Under the pieces are notes generated by a model, which was not told the origin of the DNA, made no database searches, and was given only the letters and a program-made list of their open reading frames with translations. Source: Paralithodes platypus (Eukaryota; Arthropoda; Malacostraca; Decapoda; Lithodidae). From it: a stretch of DNA of 64,000 bases. Within the stretch, counting starts at the first letter, position 1, and every line of letters starts with the position of its first letter. Shown here in pieces: positions 10,871 to 20,746 of the stretch. The DNA lies in assembly GCA_032716605.1 (NCBI GenBank), contig CM064551.1, forward strand, positions 46,614,898 to 46,678,897. The letters run 5' to 3'. Made by a program: the position numbers and the translations under genes.

Positions 10871-11229
10871 TTGAATCTGGGCTTGCCTGGGTTGCCTTTT
10901 CCGGCGGGTTTTCTCGGTTACACCGTGAAAACCCAGCTGGTTGCCGAGATTTAATCACGCGTGGTTAAAATAGGCTTGTTTCCCCCGGCGAGTGGTGGCT
11001 TGAGGCTCTCTAGGACTGCGTCTCTGTGGTGGAGCCTGTGTTCAGGCTTACTGTGTTTCCCGGCGGGATGGCTTTACCCATTTAACTAAGTGTTCAAGCG
11101 GACACTTGTTGAGTATAGTTTTTCCCGGTTTTGCAAAGCCAGTAAAACTAGGCGGTTTGTTGATTGGTCTTTCCTCCCCGGCGATCTTTTGCAAAGAAGT
11201 GGGGATAGGAACAATTGGGGTTAACGTTA

Positions 11230-11360
11230 TAAACTTAAATTCACACCCGGCGGTTGCACCTTGGGAGGGTGGGATTAACGGATTTGCAATTCAGTATACT
11301 TGACCAGACAATTGAGGGATACGTTAAAGTATCGCCGCCTTCGACATACGGCGATCTAGG
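11230..11360. other. DIRS-A leader stem-loop cassette
   Basis: CACCCGGCGGTTGCACC near 11247 is followed by an imperfect hairpin (ATCGCCGCC...ACGGCGAT, 11331-11352). The minus-strand copies carry the same pair one or more times (see the entries for C, D, B and E). The role is unknown. Conserved structured leaders could serve translation, packaging or reverse transcription; that is inference. Confidence 0.55.
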
Positions 11361-11789
11361 ACGCTTCGGGAGAAGTCAGATCTAGCATTTAAGACAGGCT
11401 TCCCAGTTTTTGATCTGCGAGATAATACGGGGGCCGGCGTCTTTTTATGGGTTTTCCAGTAAAACTTAACAAACACCACTGGGAAGACCGTCATTTATAA
11501 AAGCCATGCTGTTCTTTATATCATGTCAGAGAATATTCGTAAATCTTTTGGACAGGTTAAGATATTCTGAAATCTTTACTTATGAACCTCCCGCGTAGCG
11601 AGCTGTAATGGTTGTGTATTACGTCTCGTTACCCGGCGGGTTATTTAACACTTGTGTTCGATCATGTTGGTGTAGCCTTATGAGCATTAATTCCTGGAAA
11701 TTTTCTTTTTTCCAGGGCGGAGTTCCGGCGGGTCTATAGAGAACCTGGAGTAAACCCGGGGGTGGGTTCGTTTTCCACCAGTCTCTGTC

Positions 11790-14455
11790 ATGGCTGCCCT
11801 AGACCCTGTTTTTGCTTTGTGTGTTACACCCTCCTGTTCAGGTATCCCTATCTTTGCACACACTCTTTGCATTAGATGTGTTAAATGTTTAGATCGCTCA
11901 AGGGGTTTGTGGGTGACGCAGAACTGTACCTTCTGTACTCAATTGAGTAATAAAGTATTGCGAGACAATGATAGACCTGCGGCGGTCGCTTTGCAGGAGG
12001 TCAGGCAGCTGTTGTCCACTTATGCTACCACAGTGGCTCATAAAGCCCTTCAATGTGATAACGTAATTTTTTGGGATAAATTACTTATTGAGCACCCCCC
12101 TATTAAACGTACCCCTTCTAAATCTAGAGTAATTGTACGAAAGTCGGCAGAGACTGGGCAGGGTACAGCACTTACTCCAGCCCCCGGCACATCTAAGAGA
12201 CCTCGTGAACCTACGACCCCGGTGACAGCCTCCACGTCACGGGCGCGGTCCAGGTCCAGGTCGCCCCTCAGACAACAGCCGCTTAGTCACTCTTCTTCAC
12301 CGGCGAGGAAGAAGAGCAAAGAGGAGAAGTCCAAGAGCAGTTCTAGTGATAGATCTGAGAAGTCCAAGAGCAGTTCTAGTGATAGATCTAAGTCACACCG
12401 AAGCCACAAATCTTCCAGGAAAGATTCTCATGAACGAAAGGCCTCCCGGCGTTCGCCGGAGCCTCGTGCCTCACTTTCTGCCTCTACTCCCGACGTATCT
12501 AATGTCCAATCTGATGGGGTGGGAGTGGAGTCAGAGACTGTGGTGGGGGTGTTACCGGCGGACAGGTTACCAATGGATATTATAAACTTAGAATTAGAGA
12601 GTTCTGTGGGCAGTTATCGCTCTCTAGAAGGGTCTAGTGGGGGCTCAGTGGTTGATGGGATAACTGACTCCCAAGGGAGTTCAGGCCAAGGCCTAGGTGT
12701 GTGGAGGTATTCCCAACCAAGGAATAAAGGCCCACGTCTGGTTCAGGACACAGGTAATGGCGGACGTCCTCCGGGACGCTGCGATCCCATCATCCATTCC
12801 AGACTTAACATGGCAACACGAAGGGGTCCCGGCTTCGGCGGAATCCTCTCATGACGGGCCAGATGACAAGGATGAGGTGTCTATAATCTCTGACATGGAG
12901 GTGCAGGAGTCGGGTTCAGTTTTAGACGATTAACAGGATAGGAATGATTCACCTCTTAGTTCTTCACGGCGGAGGAAATAGATGGGTTATTAGCTACTGC
13001 TCTAACGAAAAAATTTGGCCAGCAGCCGGAGAATCCTACAGTGGACCTGGGAGCTTCCATGACAATTTCAAGTGTTCGGCCCCTGACTACTTCCATTGCT
13101 TTAACTCAGATTCCGCACCCTCCTTCTGTATCACCTACTATGGTCACTAGGCCTGCTTCGGCGGCACTGACTACTTCTAGTGTAAGGGTAGTAGCGGATG
13201 TGAATCCTCCCCCTTTAGATAAAGCACCGTTAAGAAAGGTAGCTATGCCCCTTTTATACGGTCCAGATGATTCATGGGTACAAATGGTCCCAACTAAGCC
13301 AGAGGTAGCACAGCCCACTTTGTCAGGGGAGCTTCCAGTGCCACGAGAGTGGGCAATCCAAGGAAATAAATCTAGAAAGTTACGAGCTTTAGATATTGGG
13401 GGTAATGTACTTGATGTTAATATTAAGGCCATTCCTAACTATTATCACCATGACTATTTTGTGTATACAGCTACACCTGCACTACCCCCTGCATCAGCTT
13501 CAAAACTGTTTTCTGACTGGACCAAGCATGACGGTTTTAATGATATAAAAGCACTCTCACTCCAGAATTAGATTTACAAACGGTCACAGACACAGCCGCT
13601 AATCCAGTTTTGAAGGTGGGGCAGTTGGGTCCAGGACCTTGGGTGGAATGGGAGGTAGAGGCTCAGAACTTTGCGACCACCTTCACCTCAAAATCTTCGC
13701 ACCAAATTCCTCAGGACAGCCATTCTTGGTTCTCTCTGCCGGTCTTCTCTGCCGGCGGAGATCCATCTGCTTTGTTTGCATTTTTAGTTGCCCCCAAAAT
13801 CAATCTATGCGAACTTAAAGATCCTTTCACTACACCTTCCCCAGCTCACCTAGACTGGGAGTTTAGGCTACGGGGGAAGGCGTATAGACTTTTTTCCCAA
13901 TACATTGTTACGCACCAGGTGGCGAAGTCTATGCTAAGATCTACTCAGGCAATCACGGACGCGGATGTCAGAAGATCAATTGAACTATCTCGATGTTTAC
14001 TCCTGCAGACTTCTATTCAGTCGTTGGGGGATATCCGTACAGCCTTGCTCGAGGCGGTGCGGGCGAGACAGGATCTTAGGATGTCCCTGGTGAGGAAACT
14101 TCCTGATAGAATTGCGAACCAGGTGGTCATGTCGCCGGTGCTAACTCCCTCTTTAATGTCCCCTGATGTGTGGAGAACTGTATTTAACATGGCTCAGGCC
14201 TTTAAGCACAGTCCCGCCCCTTCTAAGAAACCTGCTTTTAACTTTCCCAAACCCAAGCCAGTCGCAAAAGCTCAGCCGGGTGGGCCAAAGCCCTTTCATC
14301 TACCTAAGTCCTCTTCCCCCCAAGGTCAGTACAGGTATAAACTAGGAAAGTTTGCAGGTCGTAAAGGACAAAGGTATAACAGACCGGGCCAGGGCCCGTC
14401 TTCTGCCAACGCCGGCCAGTCGGCTAAGAATCCACCACCACCACCACCACCATAA
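11790..14455 (+). pseudogene. DIRS-A gag-like gene, frameshifted
   Basis: The open pieces are 11790-12854, 12697-12933, 13041-13571 and 13610-14455 in changing frames, so at least three frameshifts break it. The N-terminus is Cys/His-rich (CVTPSCSG, then AHTLCIRCVKC, then NCTFC), a likely zinc-binding module. Next comes a Ser/Arg-rich tract (SRARSRSRSPLRQQ; SDRSKSHRSHKSSRK), then a conserved central region, and a Gly/Arg/Gln-rich tail ending in a run of prolines from a (CCA)n tract near 14430. A nucleic-acid-binding Gag role is inferred from position and composition. It corresponds to 38656-41276 in copy C. Confidence 0.8.
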
Positions 14456-17339
14456 AAAAACTAAAGTCTCTCTCACTCCCAGGGCCGGTCTCACGGCGGG
14501 TGGATCAGAGGGTAGTACAGCCGGCGAACCCTTGTCTGCTAACTGGGTCGTTCCGGACATGTCACCGCGCATGGCCATTAAATACTTGGGCGAGGATGGT
14601 GGCACGCAGAGGCATCACATGGCAGTGGCTCCGGCGACCTCGTTTACATCAGCCGACAAAGGCAAATTTAGTTTCATTAGAGGTGGAGTCACTGATCCGA
14701 GAAATGATCGCCAAGAATGTCATCATCCCGGTTCCTCAAAATTACCCAGTCTTTACATCCAAACTATTTCTAGTGCCCAAAAGGGACAGTGTTCAGATGA
14801 GACCAGTCATAGACCTGTCTTATCTGAACCTCCATTTTCACAACGTGTCCTTCAGGATGCTGACAGTGAATCAAATCAGGCTAACACTTCCGCCGGGAGG
14901 ATGGATGTGTTCTTTGGACCTGACAGACGCGTATTGGCACGTCTCGGTAAACAAAAGATTTCAACGGTTTCTGGCCTTACGAATAATGCATCAGACTTAT
15001 GTCTTTCAGAGGATGCCGTTAGGATTGAACCTAGCACCTCGCTTATTCACGAAATTAGTCCGGCAAGCCCTGATGCCCTTGTTAGAGCAAGGGATCAGGA
15101 TTTTTTGGTATCTAGACGACTGGCTAGTGGTGGCAGAGACGGAACAATTATGCGTCAATCATGTCAACATAACATTAAATCATGTCAAATCTCTAGGATT
15201 CAAGGTAAACCTGGTAAAGTCAAACCTTGTTCCCTCACGAGTAGTTCAGTGGATAGGGCTGGTTTGGGACACAGCTACTCTCACTCTGAGTCAGAGTGTG
15301 GAAAATCGAAACGGATTTCGCAGGAAATTGTTTCTGTTCCTTCACAGTCTGACTACGACACGGAGAATCTGGGAGTCTCTGGTCGGGTCTCTCAACTGTA
15401 TTCAACTAACTGTAAAGTTGGGCCGGTTGAAAGTCAAACGTTTAATATTGGAAGGCAACAAATGTTTTCCACTATTGCCGGCGGAAAAATGATGGCCCAT
15501 ACCAAAATTAATCCACAACTTACTAGCGGTCTGGGCGAAGAGGGAAACGTTGCACTCAGTAATGTCATGGACCTCTCCTCCGGCGACGGTAGGGGTAGAC
15601 ACGGATGCGTCAGGAACGATAGGTTGGGGCTTTCAGTCAAACCAAGGGCACCAGGGTCAAGGGCTTTGGTCCCATTTAGAAATCTCCCACATCAATGTCA
15701 AAGAATTACTAGTCCCCTTATATTTCCTTCAGGCTCACGGCTCTACTTTACGGGGCAAGTCGGTGGCCTTCAGAATGGACAATCTGAATGCGGTTCACTG
15801 TATTCAGAAACAAGGGTCAACGAGATCTCGGAAGTTGCTAAACGTGTCAGAAAAGATTTTTATTCTAGCCAACAGGCTGGACATTCATCTTCACGCATCT
15901 TATCTCCCAGGCGTAGCAAACGTCTGGGCAGACGCTCTGTCTCGGAGACAGAGCACAACAGTAGAATGGGCGCTCAAGCAAACCATTTTCGACCAAATGA
16001 TTGCGGAGCCTTACCATCCACAAGTGGATTTGTTTGCGTCAGAGGAGACTCACAAACTCACACTGTACCTCACCCGCCGGACGATAACGCCGGTGGGCGG
16101 GCCAGACGCACTGGTAACAGACTGGAACAGGTGGAGTTCCATTTATCTGTTTCCGCCGCCAGACGCGTCTCTAATGTGGCACGTAGTAAACAAACTACAG
16201 GATTATCGGGGCGTAGTCTCGCTAATCGCGCCCCTGTGGCCGGCGCAGTTGTGGTACCAGCAATTGAAAACGTGGTGCCCGCACCTGGTGTCACTCCTGG
16301 TCGGGTTTTTCCACTTAGACACAATTGGCAACCTAGAGACCTCGCTGACTTTTGCATTATGGACATTCAGGAGGCCAAGTGGCTAGCACCATATGGTAGA
16401 GATGTGACCAATAAATTCATGAATCAATATACCCAGTCTACAAAGCGACACTATCAATCGCATTGGCAAGCCTTTACTTCTTGGATTCTTAGAACAGAAC
16501 AAACTGTGCCCTCGGTGGCTATGGTTTTTAATTATTTAAATTATCTGTTCGAGCAGAAACGTTTATCTGTAGTAACGTTAAAAAATCACTTAACTGCGAT
16601 TAGGATGGCATTTTTGGATCTTACCGGTCTCACCATACCAGTCGCGAAGGAAACAGGTTTTATGAGGGCATGTTTTAAACTCCGCCCACTTCCCCGTCAG
16701 CTCATGCCTACCTGGTCTCTGGACAAAGCACTGTCGTTACTTCATTCCCGTCTGTACCAAAATACTGCAGATTTTACATTACTTTTAAAAAGGGCAGTAT
16801 TCCTTATGGCTTTGGCTACCGGGAACAGAGTATCTGAGCTGGCGGCGATGAGCAACACACCTAATTGCCTCAGGTTTGGTAGGCTTAATGAGTGTATTCA
16901 CATTGCACCTTCCCCAGGGTTCATAGCCAAGAATGAGCACAGTGAACACGTGTTTTCAGAGTTCACGGTGCCGGCGTTGAAAAGGGGAAAGATGCACCAT
17001 AATTTATGTCCAGTGCAAGCTCTAACCAAATATTTGAGAGTGGCACCTCTAAATCACCAGGTTGCTTTATGGGTAGCAAGTACGGGTAAACGCTTGATGA
17101 AACGTAAACTGGCTTCTCTCTTGGTCGAGGTCATTAAAGAGAGTAATCCCAGCGTTGTGGGTAGGGCCCCCGATTTACGCAAGTGGGCAGCCTCTTTACG
17201 TTTCCTTAAAAAAAATTCTGTTGAAGATATTACGTCCACACAGTTGTGGGCCTCTAATCATACGTTTTTGACTCGATACCTTTCAGTAGCTCTAGACAAA
17301 CCTTCCTTGCCATGTATAGCTTTAAGGCAGAGGGTCTAG
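14352..17339 (+). CDS. DIRS-A tyrosine recombinase in a long overlapping ORF; catalytic His lost
   Basis: A 995-codon ORF. Only the last ~325 codons (from about 16360, FCIMDIQEAKWLAPYG onwards) look like a tyrosine recombinase. They hold a core-binding-like segment (TQSTKRHYQSHWQAFTSWIL), then Arg in TGNRVSELAAMS, then the HxxR box, then Trp in TQLWASN, and the presumed nucleophile in LTRYLSV near residue 976. In the HxxR box the His is Pro (codon 17169-17171, reading RAPDLRKW), while C, D and E keep His. The upstream ~650 codons are open but overlap RT/RNase H in another frame. Translation probably starts within or near the end of the RT frame; the true start cannot be told from sequence. 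Confidence 0.8.
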   Translation: MQVVKDKGITDRARARLLPTPASRLRIHHHHHHHKKTKVSLTPRAGLTAGGSEGSTAGEPLSANWVVPDMSPRMAIKYLGEDGGTQRHHMAVAPATSFTSADKGKFSFIRGGVTDPRNDRQECHHPGSSKLPSLYIQTISSAQKGQCSDETSHRPVLSEPPFSQRVLQDADSESNQANTSAGRMDVFFGPDRRVLARLGKQKISTVSGLTNNASDLCLSEDAVRIEPSTSLIHEISPASPDALVRARDQDFLVSRRLASGGRDGTIMRQSCQHNIKSCQISRIQGKPGKVKPCSLTSSSVDRAGLGHSYSHSESECGKSKRISQEIVSVPSQSDYDTENLGVSGRVSQLYSTNCKVGPVESQTFNIGRQQMFSTIAGGKMMAHTKINPQLTSGLGEEGNVALSNVMDLSSGDGRGRHGCVRNDRLGLSVKPRAPGSRALVPFRNLPHQCQRITSPLIFPSGSRLYFTGQVGGLQNGQSECGSLYSETRVNEISEVAKRVRKDFYSSQQAGHSSSRILSPRRSKRLGRRSVSETEHNSRMGAQANHFRPNDCGALPSTSGFVCVRGDSQTHTVPHPPDDNAGGRARRTGNRLEQVEFHLSVSAARRVSNVARSKQTTGLSGRSLANRAPVAGAVVVPAIENVVPAPGVTPGRVFPLRHNWQPRDLADFCIMDIQEAKWLAPYGRDVTNKFMNQYTQSTKRHYQSHWQAFTSWILRTEQTVPSVAMVFNYLNYLFEQKRLSVVTLKNHLTAIRMAFLDLTGLTIPVAKETGFMRACFKLRPLPRQLMPTWSLDKALSLLHSRLYQNTADFTLLLKRAVFLMALATGNRVSELAAMSNTPNCLRFGRLNECIHIAPSPGFIAKNEHSEHVFSEFTVPALKRGKMHHNLCPVQALTKYLRVAPLNHQVALWVASTGKRLMKRKLASLLVEVIKESNPSVVGRAPDLRKWAASLRFLKKNSVEDITSTQLWASNHTFLTRYLSVALDKPSLPCIALRQRV
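14500..16386 (+). pseudogene. DIRS-A reverse transcriptase / RNase H, one in-frame stop
   Basis: Two open pieces in the same frame, 14500-15492 and 15550-16386. The first carries SLDLTDAYWHVSV and WYLDDWLVVAE (the YxDD catalytic motif of DIRS RTs). The second carries DTDASGTIGWG, the INVKELL glutamate, RMDNLNAVHCIQ and VWADALSRR, the four acidic RNase H motifs, then a methyltransferase-like C-terminus. At 15490 a TGA stands where copies C and D have TTA, so RNase H is cut off. The same nucleotides are also open in the YR frame (see 14352-17339). Confidence 0.85.
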
Positions 17340-17377
17340 GTGGCCCCTAAGTAATGTTTTGTTTAATTTCAAGAAAA

Positions 17378-17392
17378 GGGGGGGGGGGGGGG
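17378..17392. repeat. DIRS-A poly-G tract downstream of YR
   Basis: G15 begins 38 bp after the YR stop. Copies C (C15 at 35730-35744), D (C14 at 47037-47050) and E (C9 at 27698-27706) carry the same tract at the same place on the element strand. Confidence 0.9.
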
Positions 17393-17917
17393 TGCAGTCA
17401 GTGTATCATAGGACACCCTAGACCCCGCCGGAGTATGTGAGCTGTGATACTGTTTATGGGTGTTGTGATATGAAAATTTCGCTGTACTATTCATTACAGG
17501 AAATTGTGCTAGTACAATTGTAGTACAAACAACAGTGTTGTTGTAAGTAGTTTTTGGCTGTGAAGCAATCTAATTTTAAGCATTGGATATATTTTGCAAG
17601 ATATATCCACTAGTTTTATGGGGTTTATAGGTGCACATGTAAACTGATAAGTTTTTATTTTTTCACCACTTATTTTAAGTGGGGTGCCTTATTAACTGGC
17701 GGATCTGTACTCAGAATCTCAGAGTTAACCCTTTTTTATCAAGCAGGCTTCTTTGAAGCACGCTCCTGCTTGTACCCCCTTTTTGTATATATGTGCTGCG
17801 CCAAAATATATATTTTTTCGAAGTAAGAATACTATGTGGTTGTTTGATTATCTGCTTTTGCTAGAGTTATGATATGATTACGAATGTCCCCCTCCAGTCT
17901 TAGATATCAGGCATAAT

Positions 17918-18015
17918 CGTCAATGATGAAGGGGCCACTAATAAATTATAGGTTTGACTCCTGTAAGGAGATAAAGAAAACCTAATATTTAGTAGTGGCC
18001 CCGTAATCATTGACG
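17918..18015. other. DIRS-A internal complementary region (ICR)
   Basis: The ICR reads as the complement of the element's two ends placed end to end. The part up to 17946 is the complement of the 5' terminus (GGGGCCACTAATAAAT), and 17947 onwards is the complement of the 3' terminus (TATAGGTTTGACTCC...). The join AATAAAT|TATAGG is exactly the circle junction. In the DIRS1 model the ICR templates the completion of the ends during circular cDNA formation. Confidence 0.9.
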
Positions 18016-18089
18016 ACTGGGACCCTCCCGACCTTCCCCTTCCCATTCGTTGATGCATTAAGGATTTTGATTTACTTGATATGTCAGTG

Positions 18090-18437
18090 AAGGAAGAATG
18101 ACGCCTGAGTCAGCGTCTGGTCAAAGATCCACACAAGTACATCCACGATTATATGGAAAGCTTATGAATAGTTATTCTTATTTTCTTTTACTTTTTTTAT
18201 TTGTTACGAAGTTTTTTCGTAGTGAGAACCCAATTTCAAAATGACTGAACCATGAGTGAGGTTGCGTGTGCTCATGATGAAGGCTCCTCAATATTTATGC
18301 TCTGCGCGGTAGATTCAAACTACGGCGGATGAGTGTTTGAAGAGGGTGCCTTATGTAATAGGCATAATCGTCAATGATTACGGGGCCACTACTAAATATT
18401 AGGTTTTCTTTATCTCCTTACAGGAGTCAAACCTATA
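18090..18437. repeat. DIRS-A 3' inverted terminal repeat with 40-bp extension
   Basis: Inverted copy of the 5' ITR, followed by a ~40 bp end-specific extension finishing in CAGGAGTCAAACCTATA. Confidence 0.9.
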
Positions 18438-19565
18438 ATGTTCCCAACATTCCTAATGCAACCTCCATTTCACTAGACAAGATACCTAGGAGTAATTCCG
18501 AGATTTAATTAGGCAATTACTCGTTGATTAGGAAAGCCCCCAGACCATCCCCAATTTTCGTATGCAGGCTTGTGCTTAGGTAAGGTCGTGCCGGACAATA
18601 TCGTCGTATTAATTTCGCGTGAGTTTGGCTACGGATCAAACTCGGTACAAACCGCCTCAAAAATTGTTACCCCATGAAAACCCGTTTTTCTATGTATGCC
18701 ACCGATCCACAGAAAACTAACCTAATCCTGTGCGTGTACTAATCCATATCTGTTGATTTATATAATTAATAATAACCAATTTGCATACGATCATCTCCAG
18801 AGAAGTGCAGGAAAAAAACTACCTAGTCTCTCTCTCTCCATTATGAGATAGATCGATGTCACTCATGCATGTACCCATTCCTAAGTTAAAGAAAAAGTGT
18901 TATCCACAATACTCTGCTTAGTGACCATGTGCCCAGTGGTAACCTTTTGAGCCACCCTGTCCTTTTCCTCTCCCCGTAGGCCTACCAACCCAACTCCACA
19001 AACCTTCCCCTCGCATGACGCCCATCAGGATGTTTTATATTCCGTGTCGAGTCAGTTCCGACTCGAACCCCAGATACAGAGAGTGCAAACCCATTCTGGT
19101 ATCTCTTTCACGATCCTCTAACCTAAGTAAACCACACTCACCACCTGAACCGTAGGGGTAAAGCGTGCGAGGCTATGCCCCCTTCCCACCCCCTTGAAAG
19201 AGGGTATAGGCCATAAAAATGTCACCTCCACCGACCCCAAGCTCAGCTGTCTCGTTTTAGTACCTAGGATATTATATGAACCAGAAATTGCCCGATCGAT
19301 AAGGATATGACACAGAGGCACTGCCCATGTCGAATCGTATTCCGTGCATTTCAACCAGGGTTTATTCGTTTTATTTTAACGACGACTAAATACCGTCAAT
19401 TATGCATGCATTTCGTTTTCGTAAGTTAAGTATTTTTTTTTCCTTCACCATTGTGTTCCTCCTTTCCGTCTCTTTCCACACCTATTATACAGCTAATCAG
19501 TAACCCCTTCTAGTCCACAGTCCACACTACTCTGTTTTCGTATCTCTGTTGTTTTATATAAGATT
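18438..19565. other. Diverged internal repeats; no gene
   Basis: The segment shares blocks in order with 19919-20430. Examples are TCTCCAGAG...CTACCTAGT (18794 and 19931), ACGCC-CATCAGGATGTT (19018 and 20251), GTACAAACC-like and GCGCGAGGCTA-like phrases, and an AACGAC...AAATACCGTC block at 19378. It looks like an old tandem duplication of a non-coding repeat. No coding sequence was recognised. Confidence 0.45.
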
Positions 19566-19575
19566 AATTATGACA

Positions 19576-19908
19576 TCAGGCGCCTGGCCCGGGGAGACGA
19601 TTAATATGAAGGGTGTGCCTGGAAGTGTGGTGGGAGGGCTTGTCGCTTTGGCTCCGCTGCATGTCTGCCTGCCGAGATCGGAACCTCTCCTGGTGGTCAG
19701 GGGCCGGGGGAGTGCTGGAGCGACCTTGGTAACCCTGGTCTCTGGGTCTTCTCCTGGGTGACCTGGATGTGTGAGAGTTTGTGTTTTTTATATGTGTTTA
19801 ATTTTTGTTTTATGTTGTTTTTGTGTTTTCCCTGTTCTTGCTCTGTCTTGAGTCGGCTACCCCCAAAATGGGGATTGGGCCTGAGCATATAGATAGATAG
19901 ATAGATAG
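19576..19908 (+). mobile_element. 5'-truncated RTE-like LINE 3' end with (ATAG)n tail
   Basis: Matches the 3' end of the element at 58180-59877: AGGCGCCTGGCCC, GAACCTCTCC, GGGTCTTCTCCTGGGTGACC, then GTCGGC(C/T)ACCCCC and the terminal GCCTGAG. It finishes in an (ATAG)n tail. A 10-bp target-site duplication, AATTATGACA, flanks it (19566-19575 and 19909-19918). It inserted into the diverged repeat around it. Confidence 0.85.
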
Positions 19909-19918
19909 AATTATGACA

Positions 19919-20746
19919 AATCTGAATACAATCCTCTCCAGAGAGCTCTAGGGAAGCCACCTAGTTTTTCTCTCCATTTAAAAAGATAAACGTATATTAC
20001 CCCATGCTCCGGGATTCGTTTCTAGCACCTAAGTAGTTATGCAAATGAACTTGAGTTATTCAACCAGGTTCTATACTTTTATATTAACGACGGCAAAATA
20101 CCGTCCTTCATGCATGTCAACTTTTCCTAAGTTAACTCTCATTGATCCACCAATACTTTGCGTAGTAACAAGCGTGCTCAGTTGTAACCTTTTTTCCACC
20201 CTGTCGTTTCTTGCCATACCAACCCGAGCTTAATAACACCCTCTAAAAAGGACGCCATCAGGATGTTAATTTGTGCCGAGCAAGTCATTTTCTCCAGCTT
20301 CCGTAAGCAGAGAGTACAAACCTATTTTGGTACCTCCTTTCACTATCCCCTAACATAACTAACCACCCCTACAACCTGGGGCAGTGAATTAATGCGCGCG
20401 AGGCTAATCCCCCCTTTCCTCCCCTCGAAGAGGCCCAGCATCTCCCCCTCGCGTAGGACTACCGACATCCTACATGCCCGCCAAATTCTTGCTAGAAACT
20501 CCGGTTGTTTACAACCCATACCAACCTCCAAGTTTCGATTCCAGCCTAAATCCTATTCCTATCCCGTTCCTATCTAACCCCCAAGTCCCCCTTAACCCGT
20601 CTTAGACTCCTAATAGCATTTCAGCTAGCTCAGAGGAGGATCCTAGAGATAATATTAACGTAGGCTGCCTTACCGCTTGAGTCCAAATTAGGCGCTGGAC
20701 AAACTATTTTTGTTTTATTTCCCCAACATCCTCCTCTCGACTCCTA
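19919..20746. other. Second copy of the diverged non-coding repeat, then unassigned sequence
   Basis: Shares ordered blocks with 18780-19400 (see that entry). From about 20430 to 20746 nothing was recognised. Confidence 0.4.

Larger units (their letters stand above)
9830..18437 (+). mobile_element. DIRS1-like retrotransposon, copy A (structurally complete, defective)
   Basis: An 8.6 kb element with all DIRS1 landmarks in order: 5' ITR 9830-10138, leader, gag-like frames 11790-14455, RT/RNase H frames 14500-16386, YR ORF to 17339, poly-G 17378-17392, ICR 17918-18015, and 3' ITR 18090-18437. It starts ATTTATTAGTGG and ends TCAAACCTATA. No flanking duplication is seen. Gag is frameshifted several times, RT/RNase H has a stop codon, and the YR catalytic His is replaced by Pro, so this copy should be unable to move by itself. 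Its gag and YR resemble those of copy B more than copies C and D, suggesting two subfamilies. Confidence 0.95.

Noticed and set aside
14430..14455. Poly-proline tail of Gag in copy A as a functional motif
   Set aside because: It comes from a (CCA)n expansion seen only in copy A; C and D have a mixed Pro/Thr/Ser/Asn end.
9830..18437. Copy A as a retrovirus or LTR retrotransposon
   Set aside because: Termini are inverted rather than direct, there is an ICR, no protease or DDE integrase, and a tyrosine recombinase is present. This is the DIRS1 order.
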